A stretch of 64,000 nt of DNA from Flammula alnicola (lineage: Eukaryota; Basidiomycota; Agaricomycetes; Agaricales; Strophariaceae), in NCBI GenBank assembly GCA_015499995.1, contig JADNRV010000095.1, positions 124,001 through 188,000 of the forward strand, read 5' to 3'. The notes under the pieces are model-generated. The model had not been told where the DNA came from. It saw only the letters and a program-made list of their open reading frames with translations, and made no database searches. Shown here one piece after another: positions 1-12,204 of the stretch. Position 1 is the stretch's first letter, and every line of letters starts with the position of its first letter. The translations under genes were made by a program, and so were the position numbers.

Positions 1-620
1 GTAATTGGGAGAATTGCTCGTTTTCTTTACGGCGAGCACCCCGTACTTACGACCTTTGGTGAGAGGAAAAGGATTTATGATTTCCCAGGTTCCGAAGGAA
101 TTGTCAGTCGCCGGGTGTGTTTAGTACGCCAGATGCGGATTTCCTCCCAGTTCTCTCTGGGCATATTTCTCCTTGGGGTCAAATACGGCGATCAGTGGAG
201 ACCCTGAACGATCTGCAGAGGAAGCGTAAGGATGAGCGCGTCGGCGCGATACGTGGCTGACTTGCTAACAACGTCCTTGACTCGGAAGCAACGCAGTATT
301 CTTCTCAGTCTTCCTTCTCTTCTCGTGAAAAAGGCAGAGCACAGATACATAAGCCCGGGGAACGACGCCTTGCCCGAGAAACAATCGAATTTACAATATC
401 TTGGTAGGCAGTTAACTTAGGACAACGTATATCAGCTGGTGCGAATGCTGAGCGGCTGAGAGATTCAGTTGCGACGGAGCTTCGTAAAATGCTTCCAGGG
501 TGAAGGTCTTGTTAAGAGATAGGATCCGAGGAACATTGCTGGCAATGTTGACATGTGTACGGTTATGAACGGCAATGCATTGGAATTTGACCAATCATGA
601 AAACATATCCATTCTTTAGT
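1..620. other. No gene recognised at the left edge
   Basis: I see no open frame with domain-like sequence, no tRNA fold and no clear repeat in these bases. Short open frames of about 60 codons occur on both strands and have no recognisable composition. The stretch may be the tail of a feature outside the window. Confidence 0.4.
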
Positions 621-624
621 TTAA

Positions 625-3600
625 ACTCTATAGGTTGAAGCTCCAAAAGCTTCAACGTTCAACGTTCAACGTTTCAACTTCCAGCGATTTTCTTTGGCAT
701 ACTAATCGACATCGATATTGTGAGGGCGTCCAGGAAAGGAAGAACTATGACGTCATAAGCACTTCGGAGTCTTCCGAGTACATAAATCGCGACGCAAGTT
801 CATATTTGCCTTTCTCTCTCTTCATCATCATAACCACTACCGACGCGTCTCAACCATCTAGCACCCGCTCGCCGTCTACACCTTGTATTTATTTCGAGCC
901 AGCTGCTGAGGAAAACGCCACTACGCGAGGGAAGATACTTGGCGGTGAGGTACCGATCGTCTCAAGACCGTCTCTGTCTCCTCTCGCCGTCTTCTGACTC
1001 CCATCTTGCTACAGGCTCTTTGCGACAGTATCTCGTCTTCCTTTTGACCGCGTGTGAGAATTGGCTCATGTAGCATATATGTTCAACAGGCATTATCATG
1101 CTGGCCAATTCCTTAGGTTATGCAACTCACGCCTGTCTCTCTATCCCTCTTGGTGCGTCGTTAAAGTAACGTTCTGCTCTATTAAACCTCCCTGAATAAC
1201 TTCTGTTTTTCATCGCTTAGGCGATTTGGATACTTTCCGTGTCATTCCGAAGTACGCCGATATTGCTCTTGCTTGCTATTGCTATTCGTCTGGCTCGATC
1301 CTGGGTCGGACAATTGTGTTTAAATCTCGCAGTCAGCCTTCTGCACTGAGTCTCACTCAGAGCGCTGGTGGTCGGCTTTGTAGCCACTATTCGATGCGCG
1401 CTTCCCTAAAATTTCACGCATATATGAATATAGATACGCATATATGCAACCCCGCGCCCACGTACGCAGGCATCGCCGTCTACAGAGAGCTGCAGATTTA
1501 GCGAAGTACACCAGTTGGACTTGAAGCGCACGATTCATTGGTTCTTTGCGCGACTTGGATAACTGTGTTGGGTTACGTCTGTTTTCAGCTCTCTACACGT
1601 GTGCGTGGGGTGGGGCGACGAATTGCGAGAGCGCCAACTTTTTTTGATGTCCCCCAAGTTTCTCGATTCAGGATGTAAAGTCCTTTGCTCTATTCGTCTT
1701 CTGTTCCTAGTATCGAGCTCTGTCAGTCAGTGCTGGATGGACTTCTCGAACGCGGCAGAACCTCTTCTTCATGTGAGCCTCCATCGGGACTCCCTAACTG
1801 TTCCGTTAATTGGTCGATCTGCTGCAGCTCTACTCCGCTACGCGCGTATGTGGGACGTGGAGCGATGAGTTTGCAAGTGCGCCAACTTAACTCTTTGATG
1901 TCTTCACTTTTGTATACAAAATATTATCATCCCGCCCCACCCGCGCACGCGCACGAGTGGGAGAGCTGTGGTCGTGAATCTTAGAGCCACGCTAGCTCGG
2001 CTTACTTGAACGCTTTAGGTGGTCAAATTGATTGTAGCTTGGCTACCTGTAGAGGATCCATCGCTCGCCAACTCTCCTCTTCTAACGCCCGCGCGTAATC
2101 GATATCAAGCGATTCTCGATTGCCTGCCATGGATATAACGAATAAACAGATCTGGATCCCGACTGCCCTCCTTAGGATATGCAACCCACACATCAGCGCT
2201 CAGCGTCCACCCAAGGTCCAAACCGTCCAACTCAACCCCCATAACGTAACGCGGATTGGTGCCGTCCTTGTCCCTTCATTCCCTTGATTGTGTTATCTTT
2301 CTTTATGCTGATACGTATACATCCTACATTTATAAAAACCCTTCCATGATCTACTCGAGTAAGGTCCATGATGAGTATTGCACGCTGATATGTTCTCAAA
2401 TAATGCCAAAAAAAATGAACATTCACAGTACTTATGTAGAACTCGATCAGACTGGTGAGAAATGCGAGATGCGAGCACTATTTCGAACAGGAGGCAGGCT
2501 CTGGGCGATAGGCAATGTACGTCGGTTGCACAGTGATATGAGGGTAGGCCAGCCGCCAGTGGATTGAGCCAAGGGAAAACCTAGGGCTGGAGGTTGCGGC
2601 ATGGTTGGGACGCCCGGAATTGTCCGAGCAAATGAGGTTCTTTCTCTTTCCCATCATCCTCACACCTATAGATCGACTGTCATCTGTTATTTGGTCTGTC
2701 GTGAGAGACTACCTCACACCTCGACCATCGCCTCTTCAACTTTTCATCGTGGCACATCAGTATGCTTTCCACTATCGACATGTTACAACCTTCTCTATAT
2801 CTACACAGCCGACGATCCCCTAACTAGCCGATGGGGCAGTTCGATTTTGCGCGAGAGAAGATACTCGGTGGCTTGGTGAGTTTACCTACAGATCCTCTCT
2901 GTGTTCCTCTCGCTTTTTCTGACTTCTTGCTTCCCATTAGTCCACTGCATTGTTTCGTTTCCATTCTGGCCCAGGTGATCCTACAGCACCGCCGTTGTTC
3001 AGGCCGCAGGCATGGTGGTCCCGCCATGACCCGCAGTAGCCTCTCGTCTAGTTTTTCATAACGCCTCGCTGTCTCTCTATTCAATCGGCGCGTCGTCCTC
3101 ATCTACTCTATAGTACTTTGTTCCAGGCTCACTTCTTCTACTTTGGGATTGTTAGGCAGTTTAGATGCTTGTCCTGCCGAGGTACGATTCTATTGCTATT
3201 ATTAATGCCGTGACTGTTGTTACTTGTTATCACCATTTATATGGCTGGATTCTGGGCTGGCTTGCATCTCCGGACACCCACCCATCCCCACGTATGCGGC
3301 CTTCCCACGTAGAGCTGCAGATTTAGCCGTGTTCGCAGTTGGACTTGACATCTTATCGATCGGGCGGTTCATCGGTTCTCCGTGTGACCCCCAATCGGAC
3401 ATGGCTAACTATCATGTAGCTCTATCCTGCAGCTCTTCTATGTGCGTACGTGGGAGTGGAGCGACGAGAACGTTGAAAGTCCCGTTGTCGGTGTCTTTCC
3501 CCTTGTCGTCATCGTTATTCCTCTTCCAAAAGAATTCCTACATGCAGAACTCCATGCCATCTAGTCCATGCACGGCGTGCGAGATTCAGGAGAGGGGGCG

Positions 3601-5040
3601 AGAATTGGAGGATTCAGTTAGCGTTCCTTGCTTGAAGCTTTTAAGGCTTCCAGTTTTCTCGATCGCAGCCGTACTACGGCCTGCGAGCTTGGCTAACTGT
3701 GGGTTCCTGCCATGAATCCTCCCTCTAAGCTACGCTACGCTGCGCGTGTGGTGCGTTTTTGCACGCCGAGTTGGGTCTGATTTGTGGGTTGAATGTGGTT
3801 GGGATCCGTTGACGTTGGTGCTGTCTACTTTGTATTCTTCGATTTTCGTTCTCTTTCTTCCATTCCTTCTTTGTCCTTCGTCACCGCAATTCAATGGAGT
3901 AGCCATGCATCACCTGCAAGGTATGCGATTCCCTGCGATTCGGTGCTAGACGGCCCTGTATTCCACATGAACCCAAAGAATGAAGGGTCGTCATCTCCGA
4001 AGCTTTGCTCCTGGTTTCCGCAATCTTTCTCTAAATTCAACTCCTTTGTGTCTATCAGTCTACAATACACCGAAACGTGCAATGGCGATCCTGGCACGGC
4101 AAAGAATCGAGTGGTTTTTTTTTGTACATGCATATGGAGGACCCTAGTGAGGCCTCTGACTCTCTGAGCTCCTGCTTTTGTCTTTATTTCTTCCCATCTA
4201 ACCTCGTATTTCAACATCGCAGATACCAACGCTCCGATTCAGTCCTCGGCTTCTGGTAGCCGTGAAGGGTGCGAGCCGCACCCGGAACAGGTAGCGGTGC
4301 TCGCCGATATCAGTTTCACGAGTAGCCAAGCGAGGAAGGCGTTGAGTGCAACGGTGTGTGTTTTATGGAAACATTGCTCGTTTGTTTTGAGGTTCATAGT
4401 TATCGCACAGCTTGCAGTCGAGTGGCTGCTTAACTACCCCGGTGATAAGGACGAAGACTCCTTTGCTGCATCCTCTGCGGCGGGCGCCGCTTTGCCTAGT
4501 ATAATTCCTGGGCTTAAGGACGTTCCCTCGCGTATAGGCTTCTACGATTTGCTCCGGTCGGGCCACAGACCCTGTGTCAACCAGTGATATCCATGGTGAT
4601 TACGCTGTAATCCATCTCCTCCGTCTACTTACAGTCACATGTGTTCACAGAATGTCATGATCGGCATCACGCATCAAGGAAATCAGTGGTGTTCAGATTC
4701 CTATGGAACGCGATATGACTGCGCGTCGCTGCTCTGCTCGCGGAGGTGGTCGACCGATCGCATATGCGCTGAGAACGTTTGAGATCTAAAATCTATTATC
4801 TGGACACCAGACTACGAAGATGGGCGTTAATCACCGCCCAGTCTGACGGTTCTCCTCAATCCTTGCAATTGCCCGTAACATGTGAGTAGCCTTGGTTCCG
4901 TTTATCTCACAATCCCTGTGTCTCGTCCATTCGGTTTCGCCGGTTGCATACACGCTGCGTCCTCCTCGATCTCTACCGGCTTCAAAACCCCGGATGCAAT
5001 TATATATCGGTCTTATCCGTGTCTTAGGGAGAACGCTTTC
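625..5040 (+). repeat. Array of diverged dispersed repeat units, non-coding
   Basis: At least two degenerate copies of one ordered set of blocks lie here. The order is a pyrimidine-rich tract after a GGTGAG word (about 940 and 2870), a TATTGCTATT block (about 1260 and 3190), a GAGCTGCAGATTTAGC block (about 1485 and 3310), and a block with GTGGAGCGA(C/T)GAG (about 1855 and 3455). The same blocks in the same order recur near 8550-9060, 20970-21400, 24380-25130 and elsewhere. All frames are broken and no protein domain is visible. It looks like an old, internally repetitive element family rather than genes. Confidence 0.6.
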
Positions 5041-5042
5041 AC

Positions 5043-5049
5043 TATAAAA
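5043..5049 (+). promoter_or_regulatory. TATA-like box upstream of the aldehyde dehydrogenase
   Basis: The word TATAAAA lies 89 bases before the inferred ATG at 5132. A pyrimidine-rich stretch follows (about 5060-5110), as is common around fungal transcription starts. Spacing and composition support it; the gene itself is broken. Confidence 0.5.
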
Positions 5050-5131
5050 CAGGGCTCGTATCCGCCCCCTTTTCCCTCACTATCCGATTTATATCCTACT
5101 CATCACACATCCATATGCATCCATCTACACC

Positions 5132-7620
5132 ATGTCGGGCACATACACGCACAAATTTGACACCGAGGCATACAAAGGCGATGTCACCATTCATACTGGG
5201 TCAGTTGATCTTAGTTATTGACGAGATATGCGATTTATCATTGTCACAGCTTGTTCATAGGTGGCTAATGGGTCGCCCCAGTTGGAGGCGGGAGCATCGA
5301 GTAAGTCAATGGTTTCCATCGTCTAGACCATCTGACTGGGGCCTCATTTCTGATTTGCCTCTGAAACAGGGTCGTTAATCCTGGCAAGTTTGAAAACCGC
5401 ACTTCTTCGTGGAAGCAGAGACCGTACTGGCCCCTCAGAAATCGCTCACAGCTACGGGAAAGGTCGTCACTTCTCTCTCCGTAGGAACGAAGAAAGATGT
5501 TGATCTGGCAGTAGATGCTGCGCTGAAGGTGAGCATTTGGTAGAACATTGGGCATATTATCACCGCATAGATGGCTTAGCCGGACTCGTATCCTTCCTTT
5601 CTCCTGTGTTCTCATGTCGGATGCGGGCAATTTAACTGACTCAAATATTCGACTTTCTTCAGGCCTACAAAACAACGTGGGGCTTACGCTGTCCTGGAAG
5701 TGAGCGTGGAAAGCTCATCAACAAGCTCGCAGACTTGATCGAGAAGCACATTGACAAATTCGCTGCATTAGAAGCTTTGGACGTTGGTATGTCGATCTAT
5801 CTCGCATTACAGCCCCCCGTCCTGGTGGTACAACGTTCATTTCTAGAAGAAGTCGCTAAAATTTTGACGTCCTTTGTGTGAACAGGAAAGGTTTTTAAAA
5901 ATGCGAAGTACATGGACATCACAGGAGCCATCTCCACTTTCCGATACTATGCGGGATGGGCTGATAAAGTCCAAGGCAAAACAATTGAGGTATTCACACT
6001 ATGCGCTCGCCTCAGTGGCAAAGTCATGAAACTAACCCCGGATACAGACGCGAGACACCAAGTTTGCCTATATTAGGCATGAACCATATGGTGTAGTGGT
6101 CCGTAACATCCTTCCGTTTGATGACCAGGAATTCCGCTGACGACAAGGCTTTGCAGGGTCAAATCGTTCCCTGGAACTTTCCGATGGTGACTTTCGATAT
6201 CATATCTACTTATGACGTCCAGATATTCACGATTTCCTCGCCTCATATTCTAGTTTATGGTCGGATGGAAGCTCAGCCAGCGCTCGCAACGGGAAACACG
6301 ATCATCCTGAAGCCATCGGAGATAACTCCCCTCTCTGCTCTCAAGCTAGCAGACCTCATCAATGAGGCTGGGTTCCCCCCGGGCGTTGTCAACATCGTTA
6401 ATGGCTACGGTGAGTTCTGTTTACCTCGGCATGTCATCGCCAGTGCTGTCTGCTCACCAGTACCTTCGATTCTTAGGACATACAGTTGGACAGGCCATCA
6501 CAGAACGCCCTCAGATCCAGAAGGTGGCGTTTACAGGGAGCACCCTCACCGGTAGGAAGGTACCGAAAGCCTCTGCCGAGACGAATCTCAAGGTCGTGAC
6601 GCTCGAGCTGGGAGGCAAGAGCCCCACAGTAATTTTCGACGATGCAGCACTTGATCAGTCCGTTCAGTGGGCGTCAATCGGTATTTTGTGAGTGCCGCCA
6701 CCTCGAATATTCACCAATAACATCTGACACTCCTCGTACCTTCGTACAGCTTTAACATGGGTATGTTGTCCGGACGGTTTATGGAAGCCGAAATGCAATT
6801 GTTAATGGATTCTCTCTTAATATCTAGGACAGGCCTGTAGTGCGGACTCTCGCATCTTCGTTCAAGAAGGTATTTACGACGCCTTCTTGGCAAAGTTCAC
6901 AGAGGTTGCTCGAGGGCTCGCCCGGAACACCGGCGACCCATTCACCTCCGGAACTGAACACGGTCCTCAAGTTTTCCAGCTCCAGTTCGATGTCAGTTCC
7001 TGATATTCCTGAAAGTATAACAACCTAATCACTAACCCCCACTCTCGATTCGATAGCGCGTTATAAATTATATTGATATTGGCAAGCCCCACGGTGCGAA
7101 GGTCCATATCGGGGGCGAGCGGCACGGAACAGAGGGATTCTTTATCAAGCCCACCATCTTTACTGAGTGCAGCCCCAGCATGAGGATATCGCAGGAGGAA
7201 ATATTCCGTCCCGTGTCTACGATTACCATGTTCAAGACAGAGGAGGAAGCTATTGAGATGGCGAACAATACTGTCTATGGGCTGGCGTGCCATATCTTCA
7301 CGCAGAACATCAGTCGGGGAATCAGAGTGGCGCATGCTCTCGAGGCTGGCAGTGCTTGGGTGCGTTCTTCAGGTTTTGTTAGCACTATCTTGTATCACCT
7401 GATTAGCCCCCGCATCAGGTCAATAGCGCGCAAACTACCGAGCCAAGTGTGCCATTGGAGGCTACAAGCAGTCCGGTTTTGGACGCCAGTTGGGAGAATA
7501 TGCCCTCGATACGTATATTTCTACTTATAGTTGGCACACCGTTAGCAACAGTGTTCATTCGTTTGCCCTTTCAGATATACCCAAGTCAAAGGTGTCCATA
7601 TCAGCATTGACTCCAATTAA
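5132..7620 (+). pseudogene. Aldehyde dehydrogenase (NAD(P)+-dependent), disrupted in three places
   Basis: This is the classical ALDH fold in 15 exons: 5132-5199, 5250-5300, 5370-5383, 5452-5528, 5663-5786, 5886-5989, 6048-6098, 6157-6186, 6254-6409, 6477-6687, 6750-6760, 6828-6991, 7057-7359, 7419-7512, 7575-7620. Family landmarks are clear: VVNPATGK, PWNFP, PALATGN, KPSE, FTGST, ELGGKSP with the general-base Glu, GQACSADSR with the nucleophile Cys, and QEEIFRP. ALDHs oxidise aldehydes to acids, usually in cytosol or mitochondria. Three lesions break it. TAA at 5266-5268 replaces a residue between GLFIGG and WVAP. One base is missing near 6276, between GWKL and PALATGN. One base is missing near 7456, between SVP and GGYKQSGFG. 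All splice sites look intact, so inactivation is recent, or the lesions are sequencing errors. The third intron (5384-5451) begins GCAAGT, a GC-AG intron. Confidence 0.9.
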
Positions 7621-9509
7621 ATGTAATCGATACGTCGTGATTTTGGTACTAGGAATACGTAGAATTTCATTGGTTGTTGTGCTATCGAATATACTCTACA
7701 TGTGCTCACATTTGGATTCTGTCGCCCTCAATCAGCCTGAGTCCATAGAATACTTGTGCTACGGGAGGGGGGAGATGGTGCTCGGCTAACTGTTTTGTCG
7801 GAATACACCTCTCTTCAGCTCTACCCTCCTCTATTGTACATGCGCACGCCGGGCACGGTGTAGCGACGAATTTTACTAGGTATCCGCAGACCTGCGGGGG
7901 CGCTCGCTTCGCCATCCTAACAGCGTGTGACACATGCAATTTTTGTAGGTCTCTGAACACGAAAGAAACACAAAAACCTTCTTAATTTTTTGTGATATAT
8001 TTATACAATACATAAAAATCTATCCAATCCCAAGATTTCAAAGGAAGAGGGAAAATAATGATTGAAATATAGCGCACGCAACATGGGCTGAAAATGGGGC
8101 CGCTTTTTGTAGCAAAAATTGGCTTTGTTTGTTCGCCAGTTCAAATAGTTCAAATATCTTTTTTCTTTTGCGTTTCTTTGTTGTCGTTATGTTCTTCTTC
8201 CCGATTCTAAACCACCGGTTCCATGGACGTGCGCATAGATTCAAGGGGGACAGTTGGGCCACGGACTCAGTTAGCCTTCAAGCTTTAAAACTCCTCGATC
8301 GCAGCGCCATGCCAGGAGTGACTGGTGAGCGCTTGAGCGCTGAGCTTGGTTAACTCAGACTGATCTGGAGTCTTACAACAGTCTAAGCTGTCCTCAGTCT
8401 CAGCTATGTTGTGCATGTGGATGGTGTCTCGAATTGCGCGTTTTGGATGCCGAGTCGGGTCGATTTGTGGTCGGATGTCCTAGGATGGTTGCGATCTGGA
8501 GCTTTTTGTGGTTTGTGTGATATTCACAGCCAGGGCAAAGATGTTGCTGGGTGGTGAGTTACCCTCTACGTCTCCTCTCGCCTTCATCTTACTACCCTCT
8601 TCCTATAAGCTCATGTCCTCCTTGTACCTGTGGGGTGGGCTCCTACAGCATCTACGCTCAACAGGCGTGATTTGTACTCTCCGTGGTCTATCCTTTAGGT
8701 TATCCAACGTGTCCCATCATCTGTCACAGTTGGTATGTCGTCCTACTCTCCTATTCTATCTCCATAGCTCACTTCTTCTTTGTGGTGCTTAGGTCGGTTT
8801 GGGTACGTGTCGTATGGTTCCTTGCGAGCGCTTGATCCGAGGTCGGTTTTGAAGTCGATCTCTCTTTTCACGCTCCTTCCTCCATGAACTCATGAATGCG
8901 TTCCTTCTTACTTACATGCAGAGGTGCATATGCGCACATGCACGGACGCACGATGCCCACAGAGATTTGCACATCTGGTCATGTACGCAGTTGGACTTGG
9001 ACTTGAAGGTCCTCTCGAGCGCACGATCTGTTTGTTCTCCGTGCGACTTGGCTAACTGTTATACATCTTATCGGGGTGGCGCGGCTCTTCTCTATTCTTG
9101 CGTGGGGCATGGAACGCCACCATTGTCTTTGACCTTGCAGCAACAAGCCTCCATCCAACCCATGCAAGCAGTGTTCATAGATTCGAGGGGAAACAGAGAG
9201 ACGCAGTCACCAACTCCGTCAGTGCTCCTGTCTGAAAGCCTAAGCTTCCAGTCTTCTCCCTCGCAGCATGTACTATGAGGCGTGGCGCCAAGCTATCCTT
9301 TAATAGAGCTTATAAACCATGCGTGCGTGGATGGATGGGGGTTGATTTCTGCGTTTTTGGGACGCCGACTTGGGTTTGTGGGTGGGATGTCCTGCTTAAA
9401 TATGTAGGATGGTTGGGTTGTTATGCTAAGAGAGTGCGATAATCTTTCACATATGCCGCTTTGGGCGGGCCATGGGGGTAGAAATGGCGCTGGCGGTGTA
9501 CAAATTGTC
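7621..9509 (+). repeat. Repeat-family copy, no gene
   Basis: After the ALDH stop and an AT-rich stretch (about 7950-8200), the repeat blocks described for 625-5040 reappear. A GGTCGGATGTCCTAGGATGG block is at about 8470, the pyrimidine tract follows a GGTGAG word at 8553, and the GCGACTTGGCTAACTG word is near 9045. The 8470 block has an almost identical copy near 25330. No coding frame is supported. Confidence 0.6.
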
Positions 9510-9893
9510 TGTCCTTTGCTCGCTTTGTTTTTCTTCTTCATTCTTCCTCCCTTGTCACCTATTGACCTTGGTCGTGTTTTCAACTCGAGGATTCAGATAG
9601 AAATCGCAATGGCTTGATCTGCCTTCTCGGCCGTGACCACGTACCTAGCTATGTATCTATGCGACGAAAATGCGCATATATAAGAGCAGTCCTCACGTGA
9701 GATGTGTTTCCAATATGAGGCAGGCCAGGGTGATTATGCATATATGGATGCCTGACATTGAGAAGGAGGCATTTATACGGACAGGTGATTTGCACACAAA
9801 CAAAGCTATCAGTTACAAGCGGTGAGAGTCGTAGTACGTTCAACGATCGGGCGACATATTCAAGATGTGGATGCCGGAGTCTCGACAAATTCA

Positions 9894-11009
9894 CTACTGG
9901 TTAGACCACGCAACTCCGGTGAACGTCTGAGTCGACGCCGGCTCCATGTTAAGTGTTTCCAATTCACTTTCGAGTGCTGGAATCCGGTGTGTAAGATTAC
10001 TCTCTTGATGAAATCAGCAAAGTACACTTACGGATGAACTGAACCAGGTATACAATAGCGAGCATCGTGATGTCAAAACATAGCTTTGCATGAGGGGGAA
10101 GCGGGAGTGACATACATAAGCAGTGAAATCCGTGCCGGTCCAGTCATCTTGATAGAAAACGATGCGATCGTCGTTGTAGTTTGCATATATTCCGTTTCCC
10201 ACTTGACCGATGTTCTTGAAGTAGAGGTTGCCGGTGACGGCTGTAGCCTGCATTTAACCCCCGTCAAAGAGACAGAAAACGTGAAATACGCACTGAAACC
10301 CTTGTGATTGAGGACACCAGAAGGGGCAGTCCATACGCCGACCTTGCCAATGGCATCAGCGTAGATAGTGATTGTCTGGTTTGCGCTCTCCTTTTCGACT
10401 GTGGCGATGCTGGAGCCGAGTATAAGTTTGGGCCAGCTGCCCGTGCTGGAGTAGTTGGCCATGCTTGCCCCAGCTACCGCCCCGGTCTGTGTGATGTGTC
10501 AAGATCATTTCAAGAAAGCTGGTGCGCGAGGGAGCACACACCGAGTCCTCAGCCAGGAACTAATCGAAGGAAAAAAGAATAGAATTAGCAGCGACGTGGA
10601 CAATTGGAGATAAAATAATACCTTAGCATAGCAATCGGTGTCCGAATCGCGGCGGTACTCGACGGTGCAGTAGGTCTTGTCACCTACAACAGAGGTCAAG
10701 ACCGTGTAATGGTGCGTGACGGGCGTCCCATCGTGCTTCGTCATCTTGAAGTCGTCTATCGCATTGTAGAAGAGGATACCCTCGGGATCTGTGTGACGAA
10801 AACAGCAAGAGCACAATGAGCCAAAATTTCGAACGGCATTGGATCTGGGAAGACACGCCTTTTCCGATGTAGAGACCGTCGGTGAACTCCAAGGCAATGG
10901 TGGGGACCTCAACGCGGAGGGCTTTGTTGTGGCCGTTATTGAAAAACAGCGCGGCTGCAGCGACGGCCTCGTCAAATTCGGATTTCAAAGAGGTGAATGG
11001 GTCGGACAT
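9894..11009 (-). CDS. Unrecognised 247-aa protein, left copy of an inverted gene pair
   Basis: Seven exons inferred: 11009 to 10859 (alternative end 10835), 10788-10622, 10559-10542, 10486-10294, 10240-10116, 10038-10032, 9976-9894. It starts MSDPFTSLKSEFDEAV and ends GVAWSNQ. I recognise no family. There is no signal peptide or membrane segment. Composition (YYTV- and IVFYQDD-like stretches, many Thr/Ser/Gly) suggests a beta-rich soluble protein; that is inference. The frame stays open across every junction and the exon lengths sum to a multiple of three, which supports the model. The first donor is ambiguous: either GC-AG (GCGTGT) or a weak GTTCGA. Exons 3 (18 nt) and 6 (7 nt) are micro-exons. 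The predicted protein equals that of the + strand copy at 14722. Confidence 0.7.
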
Positions 11010-11086
11010 GTTCGAAGAGTGTTCTTGGAATGTGCAAGTGTGTGTTGGCGAGTGTTAATGAGTCGACAGTGCTTTCGAGCAACAAG

Positions 11087-11094
11087 TATTTATA
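11087..11094 (-). promoter_or_regulatory. TATA box of the left inverted-pair gene
   Basis: TATAAATA on the minus strand, 78 bases before the ATG at 11009. It is identical in sequence and spacing to the right copy, so both copies keep a complete core promoter. Confidence 0.6.
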
Positions 11095-11361
11095 CGTCTC
11101 AGGCTTGTAGCGGCTGGTATTAGACGATGTGGTTATAAATTAATAAGGCTACATAAAATCTATATGGTAGAAAGCATTCGGTTCGCCACCACCTGCCCTC
11201 GCCGATGGGACGCCTTCCTTTGACCCCATGCAGCCCGCGGGGAATCACTGGATCAGCTGCTCCCCAGATCATCATTACCTTGAGCCTGTTCCAATAGTTG
11301 GGGTAGTTCAACCTCTATTACGTTTCTGATTGTTCTTTCTCGGGCACGGGTTTTTGGCAGT

Positions 11362-11545
11362 GCGGCGTGAGTGCGTGAGTGTAAGTGAGTGTGAGTGAGT
11401 GAAAGTGAGTGAGTGGTGCGTGCAAGTGAGTGAGTGGTGAGTGGAGGTGAGTGAGTGGTACGTGCAAGTGAGTGAGTGGTGAGTGGCACCGTGAGTGCGC
11501 GTGAGTGATGCTGTGAGTGAGTGGTGAGTGAAGGTGTTTCTGAGT
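11362..11545 (-). repeat. Low-complexity GTGAGT/GTGAGTG array, first block of the spacer
   Basis: The plus strand reads as a long run of GTGAGTG, GCAAGTG and GTGGTGAGTG words with no fixed period, mostly 4, 6 and 10 bases. The complementary strand is open as a Thr-His-Ser-Leu repeat peptide, which is a by-product of the composition. A one-sided G/T bias of this length is unusual compared with the rest of the window. Confidence 0.8.
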
Positions 11546-11559
11546 CCTGATACTCAGTG

Positions 11560-12180
11560 CCCTGGTTGGGCGTGGGCGCAGCCTGCTAACGACGATTGTC
11601 TTGAAATGAAACGAATTGTACATGACAATAGGACACTGAGACGACAGAAGAGTATTCATGTAGACTCTGTATAGATTCTCGAACAGCGATCATTATACAT
11701 GGATATACTTAATCAAAAATTTGTATGGTGCAGCTGCCAGCAGCGTGCGCCCCAATTGCGAATGCTCTAGCTGCCGCTCTACTCCCTTTGCCTTACAATT
11801 GGGCGAGGTTTTGGAGGTGTCTTCCTCTTACGTGCGGGCGGAGATGGATTCCGGATATAATCTGGTCCATACTGAAAGTTCGATAGACTTGGTTAGAGAC
11901 TCAATGTATCAAGATTTTGGCCGCCACACTCACCTCCAACTCGATGTCAACAAAGTTTCTTGAGGTTAAGAGGTGTTGACGCTATCAATGTAGAGGTGAA
12001 AGAGTTGCAGACTCAGAAGGTGCGCACAGAAAATTGAAATATGGACATGGATACAAAGTCACCCTCGATTATGATCACTTTCCAAATGGAATCGAAAGCG
12101 TGCATTGAATCACGAAGGTTCTGGGAGATTCTTACACCTCGAACGTACTAGTATATCCCAGAAAATATCACATAAATGTA
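11560..12180. other. Spacer DNA between inverted arms, no gene
   Basis: There is no supported coding frame. The sequence between the first two GTGAGT blocks is ordinary AT/GC-balanced DNA with short open frames only. I found no match to the inverted arms in this part. Confidence 0.4.
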
Positions 12181-12204
12181 GGATACCGCAAGTGGGGCCA
12201 AATA

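Larger units (their letters stand above)
9510..11284 (-). repeat. Left arm of a large inverted repeat
   Basis: This stretch is the reverse complement of about 14447-16160. From 9800 to 11284 the match to 14447-15931 shows no difference or length change wherever I compared bases and translated frames: coordinates of matching points always sum to 25731. Outside 9799 the match drops abruptly to roughly 80-85% with small insertions and deletions, and fades near 9510. The arm carries one complete gene and its promoter. Confidence 0.93.

Noticed and set aside
6118..6691. Two independent short genes in the ALDH region
   Set aside because: They are exons plus retained introns of one aldehyde dehydrogenase; the splice junctions rebuild conserved motifs.
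10505..10975. 156-aa open frame in the inverted arms (also 14756-15226)
   Set aside because: It runs through two introns of the 247-aa gene in another frame and has no features of its own.
11318..11659. Minus-strand open frame rich in Thr-His-Ser-Leu repeats, looking like a repetitive protein
   Set aside because: It is the complement of the GTGAGT low-complexity array. The repeat has no steady period, no start context and no paralogue, so the frame is a composition effect.
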